Shown here: piece by piece, positions 37,301-45,210 of the stretch | Numbering within the stretch: the stretch's first letter is position 1 | Layout: each line of letters opens with the position of its first letter | Made by a program: the position numbers and the translations under genes | Notes under the pieces: model-generated | Database searches by the model: none | The model's input: only the letters and a program-made list of their open reading frames with translations | Told to the model about the DNA's origin: nothing | Source of the DNA: Sphingomonas sp. CBMAI 2297 | Lineage (GTDB): Bacteria > Pseudomonadota > Alphaproteobacteria > Sphingomonadales > Sphingomonadaceae | Assembly: GCF_029870595.1 (NCBI RefSeq) | Contig: NZ_JAPDIR010000003.1 | Span: forward strand, 300,907 to 364,906 | Reading direction: 5' to 3' | Length of the DNA: 64,000 nucleotides

Positions 37301-40300
37301 CGCCTCACCGGCGGCGGCGCGGTCCGGCTTGTCTTCGCCGATCTTTCGCTCGGCGCCAGCGACTTTTCGGGCGAGATCCTGGGCCTGGGCAACCTGGCCT
37401 TTGCCAACGGCACCAGCACGCTGCGCGGCGCGAACACCTATCTCGGCACCACCACGATCGACGGCGGCGCCACCTTGGCGCTCGCCGGCGCCGGCACGAT
37501 CGGCGGCGGCGCGCTGATCGCCCATGGCGCGTTCGACATTTCGGGCGCCGGCGCGGACATCGAGATCGCCAATCTTTCCGGCAACGGCACCGTGGCTCTC
37601 GGTGCCAACCGGCTGACGGTCGGCTGGGACGATGAGGACAGCGACTTCGGCGGCGTGATCGGGGGCACCGGCGGCCTCACCAAGACGGGCACCGGCGTGC
37701 TGACTCTCTCGGGCGCCAACACCTATTCCGGCCTCACCCTGGTCGATGCCGGCACGCTGCGCCTCGGGGCCTCCGGGGTGCTCGCCGACGATTCGACGCT
37801 CGAGGTGCGCAACGGCGCGACGCTCGACCTGAACGGCTTCGACGAGACCGTCGCCAGCTTCACCATCGCGGGCAATCTGATCGGCGGCGGCACGCTGACT
37901 GCCGCGATCTACAATCTGCTCGGCGGCACGATCGACCATGATCTGGGCGCCGGCGCAGTCTATCAGCGCAGCGGCGTCACGCTGCTCAACGGCACCTCCG
38001 CCGGATCCGCGGTGCATGTCGAGGGCGGCACCCTTCAGCTCGGCGCGAGCCAGCGGCTTGCCGATACCGCGATCGTGACGGTGCTCGCCGGCGCGACGCT
38101 CGACCTGCAAGGCCATGACGAGACCATCGGCAGCCTGGCGCTGGCCGGCACGCTCGGGGGCTCCGGCACGCTGACCGCCGCCACCTACACGCTCGACGGG
38201 GCGACGGTTTTCACCAATCTCGGCACCGGCACACTGACCCAGCATTCGGGTGTTTCCGACCTCAACGGCACCGCGGCTGCCGGCATCATCAACGTGACGG
38301 GCGGCACGCTGCGCCTTGGCGGGTCGGACCGCCTGTCCGATACGGCATCGGTCGCTGTCGCCTCCGGCGCAGTGCTCGACGTGCAAGGCAATAGCGACAC
38401 GATCGGCAGCCTGGCGCTGGCCGGCACGCTGGGCGGCACCGGCACGCTGACCGCGGCGACGACGATGCTCGACGGCGCGACGGTCGCCGCCAATCTCGGC
38501 GCCGGCACGCTCGTCCAGCGCTCCGGCACTTCGTTGCTCGGCGGCACCACGGCCGCCGGCAGGCTCGACATCGCCGGCGGCACGCTCCGGCTCGGCGCGA
38601 GCGATCGCCTTCTCGATACCGGGCTGGTCACCGTCGCGGCCGGCACAACGCTCGACCTCCAGGGCTTTGACGACCGCATCGGCACGCTGACACTGGCCGG
38701 CACCCTCGCGGGCACCGGCACGCTCACCGCCGCCACGACGACGCTGGACGGCGCGGTCGTGAACGCCAATCTCGGCACCGGCATGCTCATCCAGCATTCG
38801 GGGACCTCGCTGCTCGGCGGCACTGCGGCGAGCGACATCGTCCGGATCGATAGCGGCATGCTGCGGCTCGGCGCGAGCGATCGCCTTGCCGACAGCGCGG
38901 CGGTGACCGTGGCGAGCGGCGCGACGCTCGACCTCCAGGGCTTTGACGACCGCATCGGCACGCTGGCCCTCGCCGGAACCCTGGCGGGCACCGGCACGCT
39001 GACCGCCGCCACGACGACGCTGGACGGCGCGATCGTGAGCGCCAATCTCGGCACCGGCACGCTCGTCCAGCATTCGGGAACCTCGCTGCTCGGCGGCACT
39101 GCGGCGAGCGGCACCGTCCGGATCGACGGCGGCACGCTGCGCCTGGGCGGCGCGGATCGCCTTGCCGCCGGCGCGGCCGTGACCGTGGCGCGCGACGCGA
39201 CGCTCGACCTCCAGGGCTTTGGCGGCAGCGTCGGCACTCTGGCCCTCGCCGGAACCCTCGCGGGCACCGGCACGCTCTCGGCGGCGAGCTACACGCTCGA
39301 CGGCGCAACCGTGCATGCAAATCTCGGCACCGGCACCCTGGTGCAGAACAGCGGCGTGTCGGTGCTGCACGGCAGCTTTGCCGGCGGTTCGGCGCAGATC
39401 AACGGCGGCACCCTAGCCTTCGACCGGGCCGGCGCCACGACCTATGCCGGCAGCTTCTCCGGCAGCGGCACGGTCGCGCAGGCCGGCACCGGCACGCTGA
39501 CGCTGAGCGGCAACAGCGCGGCCTTTGCCGGCACCACCACCGTGTCGGGCGGCGGCCTCGCGGTCATCGGCCAGCTGGGCGGCGACGTGCAGGTCGCGAG
39601 CACGCTTTCGGGCACCGGCAGCATCGGCGGCACGGTCAGCATCGCGGACGGCGCGCATCTGGTCGGCGCCACCGGCGGCACGCTGGCGATGGGTGCCCTC
39701 ACCCTCGCGTCCGGCTCGGTGATCGACGTCACCCTGTCCCAGCCCCCGGCCACCGCATTGTTCGCGGTAAGCGGCGACCTGACGCTCGACGGCACGCTCA
39801 ACATCGCCGCCCAGCCGAGCTTCGGCGCCGGCGTCTATCGCCTGTTCTCCTATGGCGGCGCGCTCACCGACAACGGCCTGGTCCTCGGCACGGTGACCGG
39901 CATCGGCACCGCCGGCCTGTCGGTGCAGACGGGCAATATCGGCCAGGTCAACCTGGTCAGCACCAGCGGCGCGACGCTCGCCTTCTGGGACGGCGCAGCG
40001 GCGGCGAGCCATGACAATGGCCGCATCGATGGCGGCTCGGGCAGCTGGAGCCTCGGCACCCGCAACTGGACCGATGCCAATGGCGCGGTGAACGGGCCGA
40101 TGCAGCCGGTGCCGAGCTTCGCGGTGTTCCAGGGCAATGGCGGCGCAGTGACGATCGACAATGGTGCCGGCCAAGTCTCGGCCACCGGCATGCAGTTCGC
40201 AACCGGCGGCTATACGCTCTCCGGCGGCACCTTGGCGCTCTCGGGCGCCCAGGCGACCGTCCGTGTCGGCGACGGCACCGCCGCCGGCGCCGGCATGACC

Positions 40301-42286
40301 GCCACCATCGCCTCGGCGCTCACCGGCGGTGCCATGCTGGTCAAGACCGATCTCGGCACGCTCGTGCTGACCGGCGCCAACAGCTATACCGGAGGAACGG
40401 CCGTCCAGGCAGGCACGCTGATCGGCAATGCCGCCTCCATCCAGGGCAGCGTCCAGAACGCCGGCACCGTCGTGTTCGACCAGGCGAGCAACGCCACCTT
40501 CGCGGGCACGATCAGCGGCGCTGGCAGCTATGTGAAATCCGGTGCCGGCGCGCTCACCCTCACCGGCGCGAGCAGCAGCAACTGGCGAGTCACTGCCGGC
40601 AGCCTGGTTTCCACCACTTCCCTGTTCACCGGCAATGTCGATCTGAGCCAGGGCACCAGCCTGGTCTTCAACCAGGCGGCGAACGGCACCTATGCCGGCA
40701 CCCTGAGCGGCACCGGCAGCGTGCTGTTCCAGGGCGGCGGCACCGTGCTGCTCACCGGCAACAGCGCCGGCTTCGCAGGTGCCACCACCGTCGGCGCGGG
40801 GAGCCTGTTCTCGCTCAACGGCACCCTGGGCGGCACGATCGACGTGCTCGCGGGCGGCCGCCTGCAGGGCGGCGGCACCGCGGGCTCGGCCAGCATCGCC
40901 GGCACGATCGCGCCGGGCAACTCGATCGGCACGCTTGCCTTCACCGGCAATCTCGCCTTCGCTTCGGGCAGCGTGTTCGAAGTGGAGGCCAATGCCGCGG
41001 GCCAGAGCGACAAGATCGTCGTCGGCGGCAGCGCCTCGATCGCGAGCGGCGCGACGGTGCGCGTGCTGGCCACGGACGGCAACTATGCCGCCAATACCAG
41101 CTACACGATCCTCACCGCCGCCGGCGGCCTGAACGGCACCTTCTCGAACGTCACGACCAACCTCGCCTTCCTGACGCCGACGCTGGCCTATGGCGTCAAT
41201 GCGGTGACGCTGAACCTCAAGCGCAACACGGTCGATTTCATCGCCGTGGCGCAGACCGGCAACCAGGCCGCGGTTGCGCCGCGGGTGCAGGCGCTCGGCG
41301 CGGGCAATGGCGTGTACGAAGCCGTTGCGGCGCTCACCGCGCCCGAAGCCCGCGCCGCCTTCGACCAGCTCGCCGGCTCGGACTATGCGAGCATGCGCGC
41401 TTCGCTGGTCGAGGACAGCCGCTTCATGCGCGATGCGATGCTCGCACGTGACGAGATGGCGGGTGCCGATGGCCTCGCGGCCTGGGGCCGCGTGACCGGT
41501 GCGTGGCGCGACGTCGACGGTAACGCCCAGGCGCAAGGCTATAGGCGTTCGGCCAAGGGCTTCGTCACCGGCTTTGACGGTTCGTTCGGCAACCATTGGC
41601 GGATCGGCGTGGCGCTCGGCTACGGCACCAGCGAGTTCCGCACCTCGAACGCGACACACAAGGCGGCGAGCTACCAGGCGGGCGGCAGCCTGCTCGGTTC
41701 CTATGGCCCGGTCTCGATCCAGCTCGGCACAGCCTATGGGTGGCATGCGATCGCCTCGCAGCGCCATGTCGCGTTCGGCAGCCTCCGCCAGCTGCTCGGC
41801 GACAATTACGATGCCCGCACTTTCCAGGCCTTTGGCCAGCTGGGCGTCAAGGGCAGCATCGGCGGCGTCGATCTCCAGCCTTTTGTCGGCCTTGCGCATG
41901 TCGCGCTGTCCGATAGCGGCGTGAACGAGCATGGCGGCGCGGCGGCGCTGCACGGCAGCGGCAGCGGGTTCGACGCGACCTATGCCAGCCTCGGCCTCAA
42001 GGCGCGGATCGGCTGGGATCTGGGCGGCACCAGGCTGAGCCTCGACGGTTCCGCCGCGGCGCGCCGGGTATTCGGGGACCGGGTGCCCGGGATCGATCTC
42101 GCCTTTGCCGGCGGCAGCGCGTTCCAGGCGCGTGGCATCCCGCTCGACCGGACCAGCGCCGCGGTCGATCTCGGCCTGGCCCTCGACTTGAGCGAGCATA
42201 TCCGCCTTGGCGTGTCCTACACCGGCACCTATGCGGATCGTTCGAGCGACCATGGCGCCCGGGCCCAGCTCAGCTGGCGCTTCTGA
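31316..42286 (+). CDS. Giant type Va autotransporter adhesin with beta-strand repeats
   Basis: About 3,656 residues from ATG 31316 (GAGGGA six bases upstream; ATG 31310 two codons earlier is also possible). Long signal peptide NLLLASTALVAAAAAAAPAY cleaved near AYG-Q. The passenger is a predicted beta-helix made of many autotransporter-associated repeats such as GTGTLTLSGNS and GANTYTGTTVIDAG, rich in Gly, Thr, Asn and Ser and almost free of cysteine. Residues about 2146-2697 are six exact 92-residue units. The C-terminal 270 residues (from about AAWGRVTGAWRDVDGNAQ) form the translocating beta-barrel ending in ARAQLSWRF. Expected at the cell surface, in adhesion or biofilm formation. The AMP-ligase gene follows 23 bases later. 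Confidence 0.95.
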   Translation: MTAPILRTPRRARNLLLASTALVAAAAAAAPAYGQTLSVGGGTIEGGAPTQVTDETPIGGGIVLNGTTTDVAITGVTVNNVSGTTIIPPRYVAAYFQDTASPEVNLRVTDSNLAATAPSSAYYAVALYLRAPTGNAAVNLTLDGDNRFSGGSGIWVNGPGGTVNIRNNGTLTFNGSGEGIFANGGTYLNAQLGRVDINSGSNGVRFASTETMIVKIDSGSIVASDSGIYVSNGFGLRSDIDVGASIMFGEAGLDNAFSRYGIYADLIENRIVTRAGATIDTVGNGGSAILTFSAVADLQIGGAIGSLSTGTDNLFDQGIYYDSPAGSLRTTASINARRGIYASLNSGTATFDIGGDITAQDEAIYAENGATALTIGSGITLRGNQSQAGKTTITLTQGSIDNYGTIVNGAAGTPGNGSAVSFLNGGSLINRSGATISSGSFGVNVAGAAGTIDNYGTITAGNAAGIMLNAGGTATNHANITATGNNSTGLRSTGAASTLDNRGTINANIGIRTDASGSTLNNSGTINATSFGIYVPSGTATLVNSGTVNGSVGATLNGGGSITNTGSLIGVSYGITSAGAATIVVNDGTISGGSGAISLSTFNDIVTLNSGSTTIGSINLGNGNDTINIMTGATFGTIAGGNGTDTVVLDGPTTGTLNLATVNSFEILNKVGTGTWTLSGAAASPAMAITAGNGTPSGTLVFSGTGLTGTIKVNGATIRATGAGAFGTGTITAIDPTIQYAATGSYANQIILAAIDPANDPTRLEADAGVVATLTGQLIEQSGGQPLVIGGAGTIILTNQNNFWSGGTQILAGATLQGSGTALGNGSYAIANDGTIIFDESSSYFQIGVVSGSGALVKRGAGTLTLASANSFTGTTTIEAGTLSLSNTGALAGSSAIALTGTNTVLDAAGLNSDGLVLNNLSGVAGSRVLLSGKSTTLANSANTIFAGTLGSTPTSTGALTKSGTGTLTLAGNNSDLLLPVLVNQGTLALSGGGTLASASYVAVNGGTFDISGVSGAGAAIKDLRGTGGSVALGDKLLTITAAANGNSFGGVISGNGGITLAAGVATLAGANTHSGTTTIASGAQLNLSGAGSLASSDVAANGFFQLLNADASVRSFSGGGGSAFLNGYTLTIANGGSYAGQFNNGTLNLTGGTLTLTGNNSLNTIALNGGNLTLGNGGTDGYLYSTSFVLNDGTLTINKADDWTVANIGGGAGNLVQAGSGILSLWNNSYTGSTTVTNGRLRLFNGNAINDGSALIIGAAGTAELFGSDETIGSLSGAGSFILNGNMLTINNGGMFSGVIGDSNGGTLVIAGGTLTLTGANANSATTIAQGAGLTLGNGGAGGSVRGTITANGTLTVDRSDSLSVTGLIGSGSLVQAGGGTTRLGGAADFTGAVTVANGTLALDTSQVLSNGSGIALSGTGAVLDLTVAGGTINTLSGASGAVVRYGDHGMRIVQGADAIFAGSFDDVASGAISPTPALTLAGTARLTLTGQSDLAAVRIDGGTLALAGSGSIGGGAALTMASGTLDLSGVAGAGHAIGGLAGIGTVTLGDKNLTIGNAGGGFSGVIQGNGGLHLTGGTLTLGGVNTYTGTTVIDAGAGLALTGSGSIASPTITVNGVFDVSGASGALPFTHFTGTGNIRLGNGVLSIAGNGGESDFTGAITQAAGYGNGAVTIASGHQTVATDWSYGGITTLLNGASMTIGDGAGNGSLSGAIALNGGTLTTNRTGTVQVNGLSGAGTLKIAGPGTTNLAGSGVFTGNVIVADGTLSLSGPNQLLAASSVALTGANAVLNVGAGIGERINNLSGVAGSRVNLGPKGLTVNNSAATLFAGTLQEATFPGSSGFLKNGAGTLTLTGQNMLQGVTVEVGTLALSGNGALGANAAVSVASGATLDLSGLTSGATEFGGLRDDGTVDLGANTLTFNNPDSTSFGGVIQGSGGLTIASGFQILSGANTYTGDTNINDGAALFLNGGSLASGTVIADGTLAIGGWGAALTRLTGGGAVRLVFADLSLGASDFSGEILGLGNLAFANGTSTLRGANTYLGTTTIDGGATLALAGAGTIGGGALIAHGAFDISGAGADIEIANLSGNGTVALGANRLTVGWDDEDSDFGGVIGGTGGLTKTGTGVLTLSGANTYSGLTLVDAGTLRLGASGVLADDSTLEVRNGATLDLNGFDETVASFTIAGNLIGGGTLTAAIYNLLGGTIDHDLGAGAVYQRSGVTLLNGTSAGSAVHVEGGTLQLGASQRLADTAIVTVLAGATLDLQGHDETIGSLALAGTLGGSGTLTAATYTLDGATVFTNLGTGTLTQHSGVSDLNGTAAAGIINVTGGTLRLGGSDRLSDTASVAVASGAVLDVQGNSDTIGSLALAGTLGGTGTLTAATTMLDGATVAANLGAGTLVQRSGTSLLGGTTAAGRLDIAGGTLRLGASDRLLDTGLVTVAAGTTLDLQGFDDRIGTLTLAGTLAGTGTLTAATTTLDGAVVNANLGTGMLIQHSGTSLLGGTAASDIVRIDSGMLRLGASDRLADSAAVTVASGATLDLQGFDDRIGTLALAGTLAGTGTLTAATTTLDGAIVSANLGTGTLVQHSGTSLLGGTAASGTVRIDGGTLRLGGADRLAAGAAVTVARDATLDLQGFGGSVGTLALAGTLAGTGTLSAASYTLDGATVHANLGTGTLVQNSGVSVLHGSFAGGSAQINGGTLAFDRAGATTYAGSFSGSGTVAQAGTGTLTLSGNSAAFAGTTTVSGGGLAVIGQLGGDVQVASTLSGTGSIGGTVSIADGAHLVGATGGTLAMGALTLASGSVIDVTLSQPPATALFAVSGDLTLDGTLNIAAQPSFGAGVYRLFSYGGALTDNGLVLGTVTGIGTAGLSVQTGNIGQVNLVSTSGATLAFWDGAAAASHDNGRIDGGSGSWSLGTRNWTDANGAVNGPMQPVPSFAVFQGNGGAVTIDNGAGQVSATGMQFATGGYTLSGGTLALSGAQATVRVGDGTAAGAGMTATIASALTGGAMLVKTDLGTLVLTGANSYTGGTAVQAGTLIGNAASIQGSVQNAGTVVFDQASNATFAGTISGAGSYVKSGAGALTLTGASSSNWRVTAGSLVSTTSLFTGNVDLSQGTSLVFNQAANGTYAGTLSGTGSVLFQGGGTVLLTGNSAGFAGATTVGAGSLFSLNGTLGGTIDVLAGGRLQGGGTAGSASIAGTIAPGNSIGTLAFTGNLAFASGSVFEVEANAAGQSDKIVVGGSASIASGATVRVLATDGNYAANTSYTILTAAGGLNGTFSNVTTNLAFLTPTLAYGVNAVTLNLKRNTVDFIAVAQTGNQAAVAPRVQALGAGNGVYEAVAALTAPEARAAFDQLAGSDYASMRASLVEDSRFMRDAMLARDEMAGADGLAAWGRVTGAWRDVDGNAQAQGYRRSAKGFVTGFDGSFGNHWRIGVALGYGTSEFRTSNATHKAASYQAGGSLLGSYGPVSIQLGTAYGWHAIASQRHVAFGSLRQLLGDNYDARTFQAFGQLGVKGSIGGVDLQPFVGLAHVALSDSGVNEHGGAAALHGSGSGFDATYASLGLKARIGWDLGGTRLSLDGSAAARRVFGDRVPGIDLAFAGGSAFQARGIPLDRTSAAVDLGLALDLSEHIRLGVSYTGTYADRSSDHGARAQLSWRF
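37751..39406 (+). repeat. Six tandem 276-bp units inside the autotransporter gene
   Basis: Units begin at 37751, 38027, 38303, 38579, 38855 and 39131, each exactly 276 bases with no indels, and encode 92 residues each beginning GGTLRLG (or a variant) and containing ATLDLQG, TLAGTGTLTAA and ANLGTGTL. Units 4 to 6 share long identical nucleotide stretches, pointing to recent duplication or gene conversion; units 1 to 3 are more diverged. The next in-phase boundary, 39407, starts GGTLAF and leaves the pattern. Confidence 0.9.
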
Positions 42287-42309
42287 CCCTCCCTCACTGG
42301 TGATCTGAC

Positions 42310-43725
42310 ATGTTCGACCGTCTCGTCCACTTCTCGGCCCGCATGACGCCGCTCGCGATCGCGGTATCCAATGGGGCCGAGCATATCAGCTATCGCGACT
42401 TCGACCGCGCCATCGATCGCGCCGCCGCCGCGCTCGACCGGGCGGGCATAGCGGGGCCCGCGCCGGTGGGGATCAGCGTGCGCGACAGCTATCGCCATCT
42501 GCTGCTCATAATCGCCTGTGCCCGGCGCGGCGTGCCGACGGTGTCGCTGATCCCGGAAATGGCCGGGCCGATGGTGGTGCCGGCGGCCGGTGCGACGAAG
42601 CTGCTCAGCGACGATCCGGCACATGCGCCGGCGCTGCTCGTCGATGGGCCATGGCTCGCCGCAGCCCTGGCCGCGGAGCCCGTGGCGCTCGCCCCGGTCG
42701 CCGTCGATGCGCAAGCGCTCGGCCGAGTCCAGCTATCCTCGGGTTCGACCGGCGAGCCCAAGGCCGTGGGCATGAGCTGGGCGCTGATGGAGCGCCGCAT
42801 CGAGCATACCTGGACGCGCAATTTCGGCTATGAGCGGCTGCTCTCGCTGATCGGCCCCGAAAGCGGCGCGCTGCCGCTGTTCCTCTGGTGCTGGGCAAAG
42901 GGCGGCACGGTGCTGTTCGGTTCTTCCGATCCCGCCATCCTCGCCCGCTCGCTGCCGATCCTCCAGCCGACCGGCATGCTCGCCGCGCCGGCCCAGCTTG
43001 CCGTCGTGCTCGACGCGCTGCCGGCGGAGGCGACACCGCTGCCCGGCCTCCAGATCGCGATCGGCGGCGCGCATGCCGCGCCGAAGCTGCGTACGCGCGC
43101 GGCGCTGCGCCTCGGCGCCGTCAACGTGACTTACGCCTCCACGGAGGCGGGCGTCTGCACCAACGGATTCGCCGCCAGCCTGGACAGCGAAACCGCGGTC
43201 GGCTGGATCACTCCCTGGTCCGAGATCGAGATCGTCGACGAGCGGGACAATATTCTCCCGCTCGGCAGCAGCGGCCGCGTCCGCATGCGCGGCTCCGATG
43301 TGGTGGGCGGCTATCTCGGCGACGGCGGCCCGGACGATCGCTTTCGCGACGGCTGGTTCTATCCAGGTGACATCGGCGCGATGCGCGCGGACGGCATGCT
43401 GGAGATCGAAGGCCGGGAGGATGAAGTGATGAACTTCGGCGGCCAGAAGTTCCTCCCCGGCGCGCTGGAGGGGCCGGTGGCCATGGTCCCGGGTGTCGCC
43501 GGCGTTGCCGCCTTCGCCCTCGAGGACGCGCAGGGCATCGCCCAGCCCTGGCTGGCGATCGTCCGCGAGGGCGAGATCGACGAAGGCGCGATCGGCCGCG
43601 CTCTGGTCATCCCCGAACTGCCGCCGGTGCGCGTCGCCTATATCGACGCGCTGCCCCTCACGCCGCTCGGCAAGGTTCGGCGCGAAATGCTGCGCGAGGC
43701 GGCGCGGCAGCTGAACGTCTCGTAG
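42310..43725 (+). CDS. Adenylate-forming (AMP-binding) acyl/aryl ligase
   Basis: 471 residues, shorter than the usual 520-560 of acyl-CoA synthetases. ANL-superfamily motifs in order: phosphate loop LSSGSTGEPKAVG (about 138-150), the aromatic/acid motif TYASTEAG, the ATP-ribose motif WFYPGDIGAMRADG and hinge, and the C-terminal lysine motif LTPLGKVRREML. It activates a carboxylic acid as an acyl-adenylate; acceptor (CoA, carrier protein or amine) is unknown. The N-terminal domain is reduced. It lies 23 bases behind the autotransporter gene with a weak ribosome binding site, so it is likely read from the same transcript. No carrier protein gene is adjacent. Confidence 0.85.
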   Translation: MFDRLVHFSARMTPLAIAVSNGAEHISYRDFDRAIDRAAAALDRAGIAGPAPVGISVRDSYRHLLLIIACARRGVPTVSLIPEMAGPMVVPAAGATKLLSDDPAHAPALLVDGPWLAAALAAEPVALAPVAVDAQALGRVQLSSGSTGEPKAVGMSWALMERRIEHTWTRNFGYERLLSLIGPESGALPLFLWCWAKGGTVLFGSSDPAILARSLPILQPTGMLAAPAQLAVVLDALPAEATPLPGLQIAIGGAHAAPKLRTRAALRLGAVNVTYASTEAGVCTNGFAASLDSETAVGWITPWSEIEIVDERDNILPLGSSGRVRMRGSDVVGGYLGDGGPDDRFRDGWFYPGDIGAMRADGMLEIEGREDEVMNFGGQKFLPGALEGPVAMVPGVAGVAAFALEDAQGIAQPWLAIVREGEIDEGAIGRALVIPELPPVRVAYIDALPLTPLGKVRREMLREAARQLNVS

Positions 43726-43897
43726 GAGGAGCCCGGGTATCGGGCACCGCCCCGCGCGTTGCGGGCGGATGGGTGGCGATCCGCATCCGGGCTTAAGTCT
43801 GCCTCTGGGCACCTTGGTTCGCATCGAATGCCCGCAGCGAGGGTGCCGCTAAGCAGTCACGGCCAAATCTTGTCGGCTCGGCACACAGCCGGGATTC

Positions 43898-43934
43898 GGC
43901 GGAATGACGGCCGTTCACGGGCCGTCATTCCGCC
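43898..43934 (-). terminator. Long perfect hairpin downstream of tRNA-Gln
   Basis: GGCGGAATGACGGCC pairs perfectly with GGCCGTCATTCCGCC (15 bp, 7-base loop), 13 bases past the 3' end of the tRNA gene. It lacks a T-run but lies between convergent transcription units and may end both. The rest of 43726-43947 shows nothing else recognisable. Confidence 0.55.
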
Positions 43935-43947
43935 TGGATGTGATCCT

Positions 43948-44022
43948 TGGCTGGGGCGGAAGGATTCGAACCTTCGGTACACGGTACCAAAAACCGTTGC
44001 CTTACCACTTGGCTACGCCCCA
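43948..44022 (-). tRNA. tRNA-Gln (anticodon TTG)
   Basis: Read on the minus strand: acceptor TGGGGCG pairs with CGCCCCA, followed by discriminator G and an encoded CCA. D-arm AGCCAAGTGGTAAGGC, anticodon stem ACGGT/ACCGT around the loop TTTTGGT with anticodon TTG, T-loop GGTTCGAATCC. It serves CAA and, with wobble, CAG codons. It begins 23 bases after the ilvE stop on the same strand and may be processed from an ilvE transcript. Confidence 0.96.
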
Positions 44023-44045
44023 GCGGGAAGCGCGCTTATAGGGAC

Positions 44046-45143
44046 TTAGGAGAGCCGTTCAACCCAGCCATGCGGGTCCGGCGCAGTTCCGCGCTGAATG
44101 CCGCCCAGCTCGCTCCTGAGCTTCTCGGTAAGGATGCCCGGTCCGCCATTTCCGATCATGAACTCATAGCCGCGGCCGCGCACCTTGCCGATCGGCGTCA
44201 GCACCGCGGCGGTGCCGCAGGCAAAGGCCTCGCGCAGCTTGCCGCTCTGGGCATCGGCCTTCCACTGGTCGATCGAATAGCGCTCCTCGCGCACCTCGAT
44301 CCCCTGCGATCGCGCCAGGGTGATCAGCGAATCGCGGGTGATGCCGGGCAGGATCGTGCCGCCCAGCGGCGGCGTGACGATCGAGCCGTCGTCCATCACG
44401 AACATCACGTTCATGCCGCCCAGCTCCTCGACGAAGCGGTTCTCCACCGCATCGAGGAACACCACCTGGTCGCAACCCTGATCGATCGCTTCCTTCTGCG
44501 CGACCAGGCTGGCCGCATAATTGCCGCCGCACTTCGCCGCGCCCGTGCCGCCCGGCGCGGCCCGCGTGTAATGCTCCGAGACCCACAGCGTCACCGACGG
44601 CGCGCCGCCCTTGAAATAGGCGCCCGCCGGCGAGGCGATCACCATGTAGAGATATTCGCTGGCCGGCTTCACGCCCAGGAACACTTCGCTCGCGAACATG
44701 AAGGGGCGCAGATAGAGCGAGCCGCCCTCGATCTCCGGAATCCATTTCTGATCGATGCGGACCAGTTCGCGGATCGAGTCCAGGAACAGCGCGTCCGGCA
44801 GCGGCGCCATCGCCATCCGCTCGGCGGATTCGCGGAAGCGGCGGGCATTCTCGTCCGCGCGGAACAGCGACACGCCGCCATCGGGCAGGCGATAGGCCTT
44901 CAGCCCCTCGAAGATCTCCTGGGCATAATGGAGCACTGCCGTGGCCGGGTCGACCTGGATCGGACCGCGCGGCAGGATCTTCGCTTCGTGCCAGCCCTTG
45001 TCGGCGCTGTACTTGATCACCGCCATGTGATCGGTGAACACCTTGCCGAAACCCGGATTGGCGAGCACCGCCGCACGGTCGGCGTCGCTGACCGGATTGG
45101 GATGCGCCTCGAACTCGAAATCCAGGATGGTGGTGTCTTCCAT
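44046..45143 (-). CDS. ilvE: Branched-chain amino acid aminotransferase
   Basis: 365 residues from the ATG at 45143, with AAGGCGAG close upstream. A fold-type IV PLP enzyme of the large (eukaryote-like, about 360-residue) IlvE subgroup. The PLP lysine is in GTGAAKCGGNYAASLVAQKE, the substrate-loop arginine in YLRPFMFASEVFLGV, and phosphate-cup residues in GGTILPGITRDSLITLA. It makes the last step of leucine, isoleucine and valine synthesis, exchanging amino groups with glutamate, in the cytoplasm. It diverges from a MarR-type regulator gene, separated by 67 bases. Confidence 0.95.
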   Translation of the reverse strand: MEDTTILDFEFEAHPNPVSDADRAAVLANPGFGKVFTDHMAVIKYSADKGWHEAKILPRGPIQVDPATAVLHYAQEIFEGLKAYRLPDGGVSLFRADENARRFRESAERMAMAPLPDALFLDSIRELVRIDQKWIPEIEGGSLYLRPFMFASEVFLGVKPASEYLYMVIASPAGAYFKGGAPSVTLWVSEHYTRAAPGGTGAAKCGGNYAASLVAQKEAIDQGCDQVVFLDAVENRFVEELGGMNVMFVMDDGSIVTPPLGGTILPGITRDSLITLARSQGIEVREERYSIDQWKADAQSGKLREAFACGTAAVLTPIGKVRGRGYEFMIGNGGPGILTEKLRSELGGIQRGTAPDPHGWVERLS

Positions 45144-45210
45144 TGCACTCGCCTTCGACTCTGCCGGACCGGCTTGCAGCGGGTTAGGCGCGGTGGCAGA
45201 AAGCGTCAAC

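Noticed and set aside
33968..39370. 1,800-codon open frame on the minus strand, opposite the autotransporter
   Set aside because: It is a shadow of the GC-rich, repetitive plus-strand gene; its translation is low-complexity Ala/Arg/Gly with no domain, start signal or terminus.
37751..39406. CRISPR-like periodicity
   Set aside because: Units are 276 bp, coding and in frame, with no short repeat-spacer pattern or cas genes.
39413..42253. 946-codon open frame on the minus strand
   Set aside because: Same cause: antisense shadow of the autotransporter barrel and passenger.
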